DNA from: Bacteroidia bacterium
GTDB taxonomy: Bacteria > Bacteroidota > Bacteroidia > Bacteroidales > CAJPTX01
Direction: 5' to 3'
DNA: 7,568 nucleotides
Assembly: GCA_905373665.1 (NCBI GenBank)
Contig: CAJPTV010000105.1
Span: 1 to 7,568, forward strand
Shown one piece after another: positions 1 to 5,913 of the stretch; position 1 is the first letter of the stretch, and every line of letters starts with the position of its first letter. The notes below the pieces were generated by a model that worked only from the letters and a program-made list of their open reading frames with translations, was not told where the DNA came from and did no database searches. A program made the translations under genes and the position numbers.

Positions 1-16
1 GACGTTGCCCATTTGC

Positions 17-53
17 GCCTCCGCGTTACGAAAGTAATGCGGAGGCTTTTTTT
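17..53 (+). terminator. Strong intrinsic terminator of an upstream gene outside the window
   Basis: A 13-bp stem (17-29 paired with 34-46, one G-U pair) closes on a GAAA tetraloop (30-33) and is followed at once by seven T (47-53). This is a textbook rho-independent terminator for rightward transcription. The gene it ends lies left of the window, so the next gene at 312 should have its own promoter. Confidence 0.9.
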
Positions 54-311
54 ATGCCCCTTACGCCCTCTCGTTACCATATTGTAACCTCATTCTTTGT
101 GTGCCCTTTTCTCTGTTCGTGTCTATTTCATCGTTGTACGAAAGGGCAACGCCATCGCTAGGAAAGTGTGTCAAAATTACGCCTCCTCGTTACCCAATAT
201 TATAGTGCACTCTATCGCTTGGAGCATACCAAGCAACTTATCTAAGAAAAAGCTACATTTACATATAGTTTTCTCTATTATTTCTCTGTTAAAAACAGAA
301 CGCTATTCTCA
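54..311. other. Gene-free leader/promoter region upstream of the helix-hairpin-helix barrel gene
   Basis: This stretch between the terminator and the ATG at 312 holds no credible gene. A 76-codon open frame across it (97-327) has no family resemblance and overlaps the real start. The last 100 bases are AT-rich, as expected for a promoter. A partial -7 element, TACATTTA (254-261, consensus TAnnTTTG), lacks a well-spaced TTTG box, so no promoter is called. Small inverted repeats are present: GTTAC/GTAAC (73-77/84-88), GCTTGG/CCAAGC (217-222/229-234), and CTGTT/AACAG (286-290/294-298) just before the gene. Any of these could be an operator or leader hairpin, but all are short enough to be chance. 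Confidence 0.5.
61..201 (+). repeat. Imperfect direct repeat pair in the intergenic leader (61-83 and 177-201)
   Basis: The block TTACGCCCTCTCGTTACCATATT (61-83, here split as TTACGCCCTCTCGTTACC then ATATT) recurs at 177-201 with about two one-base insertions and one or two substitutions, 116 bp downstream. A shorter relative, GCCTCCGCGTTACG, lies in the terminator stem at 17-30. It could be a tandem regulatory site or a degenerate intergenic duplication. The match was found by eye, and the low-complexity C/T content makes chance possible. Confidence 0.35.
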
Positions 312-2282
312 ATGCATGTCGCGCTAAAGACGCCCTGCGCCTATATTCTTTTCCTCTTCCTTGCGCTAGCCTTCACCACAACCATACAGGGACAAACACC
401 CCCACCAGAGCTGGAGATCGTCTCCGAAGAGCCCTCCGAAGCCGACCTCGACCGCATCGAACAGTGGCAAGACTATCTCGCGCACCCCATCGACCTCAAT
501 ACCGCTTCGCTTACTCTACTTCGCTCCCTCCCTTTTCTGAGAGAAGGCGAACCCGAGGCGCTTATTGCCTTTCGCGAGCGCTATCAAACATTCTCCGCCA
601 CGACCGACCTCTTTTGGGTAGAAAACCTGTCGCACGACCGAGCATCGGAACTATTACCCTTTTTCTGCGTCAAAGAACCTCTTATCGGACGATTTCACAA
701 ACAACAGATAGAAGTGTCGCAACGAGTGTCCTATCGCGCCCTACGGGGTGTTAAAACGAAAAAGGATGTTTTAGGGAATCCCCTCGCACTAGAGACCCGC
801 CTCGACTACCGCGCAGGAGATGTCCTACGCATTGCCCTTCGGGGACGCACCCTACCCTACGAACCCTTTGGCACGCGCGTCAATCCCTACGGTTACGCCT
901 CCTACGCAGGCTTTGGGCAAATCACCTTTGAGGGCGAATTACCAGCCCGTCTCGTCGTAGGACACTTCTCCTACCTAGCGGGCTATGGGCTTACTTTCTC
1001 CTCGTCGCGCTACGCCTTTCCATCACAGCGAGTCTTGTCGCCCCAAGGTGACCGCTACCTCCCGCGCGGCTGTTTTGCCACGCCCACTAGCGCTACGCCC
1101 TTTGGGGTAGCCGTTACGTCTCGTTTAGGACGGTCGCTGCTCCTTACCGTAGGGCTTTCCTATCGTCCCGTCAATGCCACTTATCGCGAAGTAAAAGGGG
1201 CGCGTCGCCTACGTACGGTAGATATCTCTGGGGCATTTGACACCCCCTCGCGTCAGAAATGGCGTAATGCCACGCGGGAGAGCCTTGCGCTCTTCGACCT
1301 AAAGCTGCTTCGTCAGCGCTATGCGTTGGGTCTTGCGGGCGTTTATGACCACTTTCGCGACCCTTTCTTAGCCTCCACCTCGCCAGAGCTGAAGCTACAG
1401 ACCCAATTGCGCTTAGGCATTTACGGGCTATACCGTTGGCGGCGTCTCCAGCTTTGGGGCGAGCTTGCAGAGGGCGGGCTTCACCCCAAAACGTTTTTTG
1501 GAAAAAAGGAACGTGCTAACGGATGGGTGCAGGCGAGTACGCTCCTTGCGGCGGACTATAAGACGACACGCTATGGCACGTGGGCAGCCGAACTTTACCG
1601 TTACGGGCAAGAGAATGCTTCGCGCTACCAACGCAACTTTTCGCGAGCCTCGCACCCACGCGGACGCTACGGCGGGAATCTTTACTACCACCTTTGGATG
1701 TTACAAGGGATGCAGCTTTCTGCCATCTATCGCTTTCATCGCAGCGGGGCAGAGAAGGCTTGGAGACACGAACTAGCCCTTGCCGCAGACGTCCCCCTTT
1801 CCGCAGGGCGTACGCTCCTCTTGCGTTACAAAACCTACTATCGAGAACCTGTCTATGCCGCGCGTCACGACGTAAAGGTGCGCTTTGCCTATCCGCTTTC
1901 TCATACGCTGACGGCGAGCTCGCTTTGCCAACTCGCTTTGGGCAATCAACGTGCTACGCGTCGTTTCGTACCCCCGAGCTTTTTCCTTGCCCAACGGATA
2001 GACTACCGTACGCACTGGGTAACCCTTTCGCTCTTTGCTGCAGGCTTTTACGGCGGTAAATACCCTGCCGTTATTTACTATGGCGAGCCCTCTTTTCGTT
2101 ACACCTCGCCCATACATTCGGTGCGTCGAACGGGGGGACGGGCTGTACTCCTCTCGCGTTTTCGCTTGGGCGACTACTGGGCACTTGGCTTTCGCTTAGG
2201 GGCTACTTTCGAGACATCGCCTAGCCCCTCCCGCCTTGCGGCTTACGATGCGCAGGTGCTACTGAGTATGGCGTGGCGCTAA
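312..2282 (+). CDS. Exported helix-hairpin-helix protein with outer-membrane beta-barrel-like body
   Basis: This 656-residue protein starts at ATG 312. The first 28 residues form a signal peptide: a basic start, hydrophobic YILFLFLALAF, and likely cleavage near IQG-Q at 26-28. Residues about 55-120 resemble a paired helix-hairpin-helix region of the ComEA type (PIDLNTAS at 59-66, LRSLPFL at 70-76, then a second hairpin with ELLPFF at 113-118). The rest, about 125-656, is rich in alternating aromatic and polar strands (for example RYALGLAGVY and FRLGATFE) and ends in LLSMAWR, an aromatic-containing end typical of outer-membrane barrels. Proteins with this architecture are common and uncharacterised in Bacteroidota. 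The likely place is the outer membrane, with the hairpin region in the periplasm. A DNA-uptake role is only a guess from the ComEA-like fold. It is alone on its strand, preceded by a terminator, and converges on the TPM genes. No Shine-Dalgarno site precedes the start. Confidence 0.85.
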   Translation: MHVALKTPCAYILFLFLALAFTTTIQGQTPPPELEIVSEEPSEADLDRIEQWQDYLAHPIDLNTASLTLLRSLPFLREGEPEALIAFRERYQTFSATTDLFWVENLSHDRASELLPFFCVKEPLIGRFHKQQIEVSQRVSYRALRGVKTKKDVLGNPLALETRLDYRAGDVLRIALRGRTLPYEPFGTRVNPYGYASYAGFGQITFEGELPARLVVGHFSYLAGYGLTFSSSRYAFPSQRVLSPQGDRYLPRGCFATPTSATPFGVAVTSRLGRSLLLTVGLSYRPVNATYREVKGARRLRTVDISGAFDTPSRQKWRNATRESLALFDLKLLRQRYALGLAGVYDHFRDPFLASTSPELKLQTQLRLGIYGLYRWRRLQLWGELAEGGLHPKTFFGKKERANGWVQASTLLAADYKTTRYGTWAAELYRYGQENASRYQRNFSRASHPRGRYGGNLYYHLWMLQGMQLSAIYRFHRSGAEKAWRHELALAADVPLSAGRTLLLRYKTYYREPVYAARHDVKVRFAYPLSHTLTASSLCQLALGNQRATRRFVPPSFFLAQRIDYRTHWVTLSLFAAGFYGGKYPAVIYYGEPSFRYTSPIHSVRRTGGRAVLLSRFRLGDYWALGFRLGATFETSPSPSRLAAYDAQVLLSMAWR

Positions 2283-2296
2283 GGGCGGCTTCTTAG
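2279..2296. terminator. Small palindrome spanning two convergent stop codons; possible weak bidirectional terminator
   Basis: CTAAG (2279-2283) pairs with CTTAG (2292-2296) around an 8-base loop. The TAA of the plus-strand barrel gene lies in the left arm and the TAA of the minus-strand TPM gene in the right arm. Only 10 bp separate the two coding regions. The stem is just 5 bp with no T-run, so real termination here is doubtful; the transcripts may overlap at their 3' ends. Confidence 0.2.
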
Positions 2297-3342
2297 AATT
2301 TACTCCCCCCGCCACCGCCGCCAAAAGAACCACCTCCACCCGAATAGCGACCGCGTCCGCTACTACGATTTCCCCCACGGCTTTGAATAGCACTACTGAG
2401 AATGAAGGCGAGTATCGAACGCAACGTCGAAGGTACGCGACGCAACACACGCTTGGCTGAGTTCTTGGTCTCTCGTCCCCAATACTGTCGAAGACGATAC
2501 TGCTGCTGTAGCTCTTCACTTCTCCAATAGCGAACAAGATGACCGAGCGACAGGAAGCCTACAATAAGGAGCGCAATCGCGTAGCCAGCAATGACGAAAA
2601 AGATTAGCGCGTAAAGTAGCAATAACATAAGTCCCCAAAACTCGCCATCTTCAGAAGGTGGCTCTACGACACTGAGCGAAGCCGTATCGCCCGCCAGAAT
2701 GGCGATTATTGTATAGACCCCGACCTCCGTCCCCTCCGCATAACGTTGTGCCATGGCGTATGGGGCGACAATAAAATGCATGATACGCGCCGCTACGACG
2801 TCGGGCAATGCCCCCTCCACGCTGCGCCCCGTAGCGATATACCCCTCGCCATACTCCCCTTCGGGATGCCTTTTTCTCCAATAGGCGTTTGCCCGACGTT
2901 GTATTGTATCTAACAGTGGGGGTAATGCCCTCATACGTTCTGCACCCGCTGCGCCTTTTTCCCACGCAGCACGCGCTTCTTGCACGGTTTGGGGCAGTGT
3001 ACAAGGGGGCATCTGACTGGCACGGAGCAGGAAGATAATCCCGTTATCCGTGCCGCGCTGCCCTACCCCCCAGTCATTACCGAGACGGGTGGCAAATGCG
3101 TTGGCATCGTACCCTTGAAAATCATTGACCGTCACCACCACGATTTCCCGCCCCGTCGTGTCCCGATAGTTACGCAGCAGCGTCTCTAACCGTTCCGCCT
3201 CCGCGGGGGTGTAAAGGTGCGCCGAGTCGTTGACCATGTTGCGCGGCACGGGGAGCAGCGGCGTCGCACTTACCGCTTGGTACAATGCCAATAGGGCGAC
3301 GATAAGTAGTAGGCTTACACGTTGTGTTTTGTTAAGATGCAT
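2293..3342 (-). CDS. TPM-domain (TPM_phosphatase/DUF477) envelope protein, downstream paralog
   Basis: This 349-residue protein starts at the ATG ending at 3342. Residues 1-26 are a signal peptide (core SLLLIVALLAL, likely cleavage after AVSA). The TPM domain covers about 37-218: VNDSAHLYTPAE (37-48), REIVVVTV (65-72), NDWGVG (89-94), NGIIFLLRAS (100-109), GEGYIATGR (165-173) and EGALPD (176-181). Between the last strand and the GYIATGR segment there is a block of about 55 residues that usual family members lack. A hydrophobic stretch of about 30-35 residues (236-268) anchors it, either as one long helix or a tight hairpin. A strongly basic segment (271-320) follows, ending in a glycine-rich tail (334-349). 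TPM proteins include plant TLP18.3, reported as an acid phosphatase; the bacterial role is mostly unknown. It lies 85 bp behind its paralog and is probably cotranscribed with it. Confidence 0.85.
   Translation of the reverse strand: MHLNKTQRVSLLLIVALLALYQAVSATPLLPVPRNMVNDSAHLYTPAEAERLETLLRNYRDTTGREIVVVTVNDFQGYDANAFATRLGNDWGVGQRGTDNGIIFLLRASQMPPCTLPQTVQEARAAWEKGAAGAERMRALPPLLDTIQRRANAYWRKRHPEGEYGEGYIATGRSVEGALPDVVAARIMHFIVAPYAMAQRYAEGTEVGVYTIIAILAGDTASLSVVEPPSEDGEFWGLMLLLLYALIFFVIAGYAIALLIVGFLSLGHLVRYWRSEELQQQYRLRQYWGRETKNSAKRVLRRVPSTLRSILAFILSSAIQSRGGNRSSGRGRYSGGGGSFGGGGGGSKF
3199..3261 (-). repeat. 63-bp near-identical paralogous patch, copy 1 (matches 4172-4234)
   Basis: This patch encodes the end of the signal-peptide region and the start of the TPM domain (PRNMVNDSAHLYTPAE). 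It matches 4172-4234 at 60 of 63 bases. Two differences are silent and one changes Val to Met. It marks the two TPM genes as tandem duplicates and is more alike at DNA level than most of the rest of the genes. Confidence 0.85.
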
Positions 3343-3407
3343 TGTTTTGGGGGTTTAGGGGTAAAATACCCGCTTGTGTGAATGTGCAAAAGATGCTATC
3401 CAGCTGT

Positions 3408-3427
3408 AAGAGCGTTGACTCGCTCTT
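3408..3427 (-). terminator. Hairpin after the upstream TPM gene; weak intercistronic terminator or processing site
   Basis: A perfect 7-bp inverted repeat (AAGAGCG 3408-3414, CGCTCTT 3421-3427, 6-base loop) begins directly after the stop codon of the upstream TPM gene on the minus strand. No T-run follows on that strand, so it more likely tunes or stabilises mRNA between two cotranscribed genes than stops transcription. A smaller hairpin, GGGTA/TACCC (3359-3363/3367-3371), lies just ahead of the next gene's start. No good -7 element was found in the 85-bp gap; the nearest is ATCTTTTG, read on the minus strand, with one mismatch. Confidence 0.35.
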
Positions 3428-4318
3428 CTAGAACCGACTCCCCCCGCCTCCGCCGCCGAACGAACCGCCACCGCCTGAATAACCTCCTCGCGATGAACCG
3501 CCAGAGAAGAAAGACGCACTCGACGAACTACGTCCACCCGACGACGAACCTCTCATGAAACGACGCACGAGCCAGAAGAGTACCACCACCACTACGATTT
3601 TTAACCAACCGCCACCGCTCTCTTCTTCTGCATTTAAGCTGGCAATAGAAGCTTCGTCACCTGCCAAAGCGGCGATCAGGGCATAGACGCCCACCTCCGT
3701 CCCTTCCGCATAACGTTGCGATACACAGAAGGGAGCTACAACATTGCGCATGATGCGCGTCGCCAGTACATCGGGGATGGCGCCCTCCATCCCTCGCCCT
3801 GTGGCGATATATCCCTCGCCATAGTCCCCTGCGGGGCGTGCTTCTCGCCAATCCTCAGATGTCGTCTCTTGCAGACGCTCTAAAAAGGCGGGTAAGTGCC
3901 GAATCCGCTCCAATCCCTCACGCGGCGTTTCTAACCAAGAGGAAATGTCTTGATTCGCTGAAACGGGTATCGTGTAGGGGGGCATCTGGCTCGCCCGGAT
4001 AAGGAAGATGATGCCGTTGTTAATTCTTTGCTGTCCTACTCCCCAGTCGTTACCGAGGCGGGTGGCAAAATCGTTGACCTCGTGCCCTTGGAAGTCTCGC
4101 ACCGTGACCACCACGATGTCCCGCCCTGTGGAGTCTCGGTAGCCTCGCAAAAGCGTTTCTAGTCGCTCCGTCTCCGCGGGGGTGTAAAGGTGTGCCGAGT
4201 CATTGACCATGTTGCGCGGCATGGGGAGCAGCGGTGCCGCATGGCTTCTTGTCGCATACAATGAAAGGAGTGTGCTTATCACCAACACGCTCAAGTAACC
4301 GAAGCTCTTTTTTAGCAT
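3428..4318 (-). CDS. TPM-domain (TPM_phosphatase/DUF477) envelope protein, upstream paralog
   Basis: The protein has 296 residues if it starts at the ATG ending at 4318. The open frame runs 20 codons further to a TTG at 4378, but the ATG gives a clean signal peptide: MLKK, a hydrophobic core VLVISTLLSLYA, then cleavage after SHA near residue 27. The TPM domain (about 38-220) carries the same landmarks as the neighbour: VNDSAHLYTPAE, DIVVVTV, NDWGVG, NGIIFLIRAS, GEGYIATGR and EGAIPD. It also has the same extra block, about 56 residues, before GYIATGR. A single membrane helix (about 239-251, KIVVVVVLFWLV) is followed by RRFMRG, then a Ser/Gly-rich tail ending SFGGGGGGSRF. It is the first gene of the minus-strand pair and divergent from the T9SS unit. 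A one-mismatch -7 element (GAACTTTG, minus strand, 4342-4349) lies upstream. Enzyme activity is unproven. Confidence 0.85.
   Translation of the reverse strand: MLKKSFGYLSVLVISTLLSLYATRSHAAPLLPMPRNMVNDSAHLYTPAETERLETLLRGYRDSTGRDIVVVTVRDFQGHEVNDFATRLGNDWGVGQQRINNGIIFLIRASQMPPYTIPVSANQDISSWLETPREGLERIRHLPAFLERLQETTSEDWREARPAGDYGEGYIATGRGMEGAIPDVLATRIMRNVVAPFCVSQRYAEGTEVGVYALIAALAGDEASIASLNAEEESGGGWLKIVVVVVLFWLVRRFMRGSSSGGRSSSSASFFSGGSSRGGYSGGGGSFGGGGGGSRF
4172..4234 (-). repeat. 63-bp near-identical paralogous patch, copy 2 (matches 3199-3261)
   Basis: This is the counterpart of the patch at 3199-3261, with 3 mismatches in 63. Other shorter stretches of the two genes (around NDWGVG and RYAEGTEVGVY) also stay close at DNA level, while the signal peptides and membrane parts are unrelated. 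Confidence 0.85.
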
Positions 4319-4402
4319 TGTCTTTGTCCGTTTCTCGGTTACAAAGTTCTCCTTTTTTTGAAAGTTCGTCTTGGGCAATTTGCCAACCCCTAATTACGTT
4401 CT

Positions 4403-4426
4403 TTTGAAAGAGTTTTCTTACTTTTG
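4403..4426 (+). promoter_or_regulatory. Bacteroidota-type promoter for the small membrane gene and T9SS genes
   Basis: TACTTTTG (4419-4426) matches the Bacteroidota -7 consensus TAnnTTTG exactly. The nearest TTTG (4403-4406) is only 12 bp upstream, shorter than the usual spacing of about 19, so the -33 box is uncertain. Transcription would begin near 4431-4434, leaving a leader of about 10 bases before the ATG at 4443. The 4319-4442 region as a whole is a divergent promoter zone shared with the TPM genes. Confidence 0.5.
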
Positions 4427-4442
4427 TTCGATCTCTTTGACG

Positions 4443-4685
4443 ATGAGTAGTAAAAAAGGTGTAGGGGTTCGTTTGGTGGGGGCGCTCTTGGGCGGAGCTC
4501 TTTTTACTATCGTTTATACCCTTTTGAGTCTAGACTTCGAGACGCTTACGCTGCGCCAACGGTTACTCCCGAGCGTTTTTGGCGTGCTGGTGGGCTTGCT
4601 GCTCGCCGATGCGTGGTGTAAAAGAAAGACGTCTAGCACTTCCGAAGGCTCCATTCCGATTGATGATGGTGTTCAGGAACAATAA
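4443..4685 (+). CDS. Small two-helix inner-membrane protein, unknown function
   Basis: This 80-residue protein starts at ATG 4443. The frame is open back to 4371, but the ATG sits just after a good -7 promoter element and gives a sensible N-terminus (MSSKKGVGVR). Helix 1 is about 10-30 and contains a small-residue face, GALLGGAL. A short polar loop follows (DFETLTLRQR, 31-40), then helix 2 at about 41-57 (SVFGVLVGLLLA), then CKRK and an acidic tail ending DDGVQEQ. The positive-inside rule puts both ends in the cytoplasm with the loop in the periplasm. I do not recognise a family. It precedes the PorP-like gene on the same strand and is probably its operon leader gene; whether it takes part in secretion is unknown. 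Confidence 0.65.
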   Translation: MSSKKGVGVRLVGALLGGALFTIVYTLLSLDFETLTLRQRLLPSVFGVLVGLLLADAWCKRKTSSTSEGSIPIDDGVQEQ

Positions 4686-4755
4686 CTTTTTGCGACTTCA
4701 TACGTTAAACCGTTGCAAGGTATCGAGATCAGCGGTCTTTTTTAACCATAGTAGC

Positions 4756-5844
4756 GTGCGTACTTTTCTACGAACTGGCGTTTCTTTATTGGCACTTTGC
4801 TTCTTCATAGTCAAAGGTGTCGGGGCACAGGTATTCTCTTATTCCCTGCCGCTCGAGTTGCCCGTATTTGTCAACCCAGCCCACGTCGGCAATGCTGGGA
4901 TGATGCGCTTCGGCTCTTTCTACAAGAACCAGTGGCTTAATACCAACTCCCCCTATACATCCTACGGTGTCTCTTTCGACAGACCCTTCGGGTTGTATTA
5001 TAACCACGCCATAGGGGCAACCCTTACCAACGACGTACAGGGCGACTACGTGCTGCAGCATACGGCGCTCAACCTCTTCTATTCGTTTATGATTGACGTC
5101 ACCTACGACTTCCGATTGCGGATCGGAGTGCAGGGGGGCGCTATGATGAAGGCGGCGAATTATAACAAACTCGTCTTCCCCGATATGCTCAGCACCGACG
5201 GCGCAGCGCGTGAACCCTTGAACTATGCCAACAAAAAGCGCTTTACTTACGATTTCGGGGTCGGCGTTGCGGGCGAGTACCAGTTGTTGGATTTCGGTCT
5301 TGCCGTACATCACCTTGCCGAGCCACATTTCGGCACGCGTAATATCGACCGCGAACTCCGCTTGCCTCGCAAAATCTCTGGCTACGGCGCCATGCGGTTC
5401 AATATCTTTGAGATGTATCGTTTCAAGACGCCGTTCTACATCTGCCCTTCGCTTCACGCAGCCTATCAGTCGCGCGATATCTCAAAGTTCGAGGTCGGCG
5501 CGCGAGAGTTGAGCGTTACTGCAGGGCTCAAGGTCGAGTATATCGGCGTACACGGCGGGCTCTACTACCAGAATTCGGTCTTCTATTCTCGCCAAACCAT
5601 TAGTGCAGCCGTGGGCTGGACGGGTGAGAATTTCTCCATAGCGTATGGTTATAATATGGGCTTCATGGAGAATGGCTTCCGAGGGCTTGACGCCTCGGAA
5701 CACGAAGTGGCTATAGGGATAAAAATCCCCCTCAGTCAAAGACCTCGCCTCGCAAAACAATTGGATAAAAAGCGTCGCGTCATGACCAAGTACTCCCGCA
5801 AACGCACGGGAGCTAAAATGAGGCGCAAACGGCGCGGTCGTTAA
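4756..5844 (+). CDS. porP: PorP/SprF-family type IX secretion outer-membrane protein
   Basis: The chosen start is GTG 4756, giving 362 residues and an ideal signal peptide (MRTFLRTG, core VSLLALCFFIV, cleavage at GVGA-Q, residue 24). In-frame ATGs at 4663 and 4666 would add a 30-residue leader, overlap the previous gene and pass through AT-rich, non-coding-looking DNA, but they cannot be excluded. The mature start is typical of PorP/SprF: LPVFVNPAHVGNAG, then FYKNQW, YGVSFDRPF and GATLTND, with repeated barrel strands such as YDFGVGVAGEYQL and GLYYQNSVFY. PorP/SprF proteins are outer-membrane T9SS components; SprF of Flavobacterium is needed to secrete SprB adhesin. After the last predicted strand (HEVAIGIKIPL) there is an unusual tail (about 329-362) with 18 Lys/Arg in 34 residues. 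The symbol marks the family: a PorP paralog rather than the operon porP is possible, given the GldJ neighbour. Confidence 0.82.
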   Translation: MRTFLRTGVSLLALCFFIVKGVGAQVFSYSLPLELPVFVNPAHVGNAGMMRFGSFYKNQWLNTNSPYTSYGVSFDRPFGLYYNHAIGATLTNDVQGDYVLQHTALNLFYSFMIDVTYDFRLRIGVQGGAMMKAANYNKLVFPDMLSTDGAAREPLNYANKKRFTYDFGVGVAGEYQLLDFGLAVHHLAEPHFGTRNIDRELRLPRKISGYGAMRFNIFEMYRFKTPFYICPSLHAAYQSRDISKFEVGARELSVTAGLKVEYIGVHGGLYYQNSVFYSRQTISAAVGWTGENFSIAYGYNMGFMENGFRGLDASEHEVAIGIKIPLSQRPRLAKQLDKKRRVMTKYSRKRTGAKMRRKRRGR

Positions 5845-5852
5845 TTTCTGAG

Positions 5853-5881
5853 AGCGTCGGCACAACAAATTCGACGCTTTT
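5853..5881 (+). terminator. Intercistronic hairpin between porP-like and gldJ-like genes; likely attenuator
   Basis: AGCGTCG (5853-5859) pairs with CGACGCT (5872-5878), extended by a G-U pair to 8 bp, with a 10-base loop and a short T-run (5878-5881). It begins 8 bp after the porP-like stop. The four-T tract suggests partial termination or mRNA processing, so the two genes may be made in different amounts. A partial -7 element, TACCTTTA (5885-5892), follows and could start gldJ separately, but no TTTG box sits at the right distance. Confidence 0.5.
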
Positions 5882-5901
5882 CCGTACCTTTATAACACAT
5901 C

Positions 5902-5906
5902 AGGAG
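5902..5906 (+). promoter_or_regulatory. Shine-Dalgarno site fixing the gldJ start
   Basis: AGGAG lies 7 bases ahead of ATG 5914. This is unusual in the window, where other genes lack such a site, and it favours ATG 5914 over the in-frame ATG at 5929. Confidence 0.65.
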
Positions 5907-5913
5907 TATTTTA

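Noticed and set aside
97..327. 76-residue plus-strand open frame in the leader
   Set aside because: It starts with GTG, has no family resemblance, lies in AT-rich promoter-like DNA and overlaps the true start at 312.
1428..2117. Several open frames of 87-159 residues in other frames over the barrel gene
   Set aside because: They lie within a long gene with a consistent protein pattern; their composition is that of frame shadows.
2300..2345. C-rich/G-rich tracts as G-quadruplex or repeat elements (also 3431-3475)
   Set aside because: They are explained by Gly codons of the TPM tails.
2980..3189. 69-residue plus-strand frame inside the TPM gene
   Set aside because: It is antisense to the conserved TPM motifs and has no independent start signal.
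4319..4378. TTG start adding 20 residues to the upstream TPM protein
   Set aside because: A charged 20-residue leader would precede a normal signal peptide; ATG at 4318 is better.
4579..4755. N-terminal extension of the PorP-like protein from 4579
   Set aside because: It would overlap the small membrane gene by over 100 bp and place a Cys/Arg-rich stretch before a signal peptide that is complete from GTG 4756.
4786..5457. 223-residue minus-strand open frame opposite the PorP-like gene
   Set aside because: It is antisense to a clear family member, with no signal peptide or recognisable motif; a mirror of codon bias.
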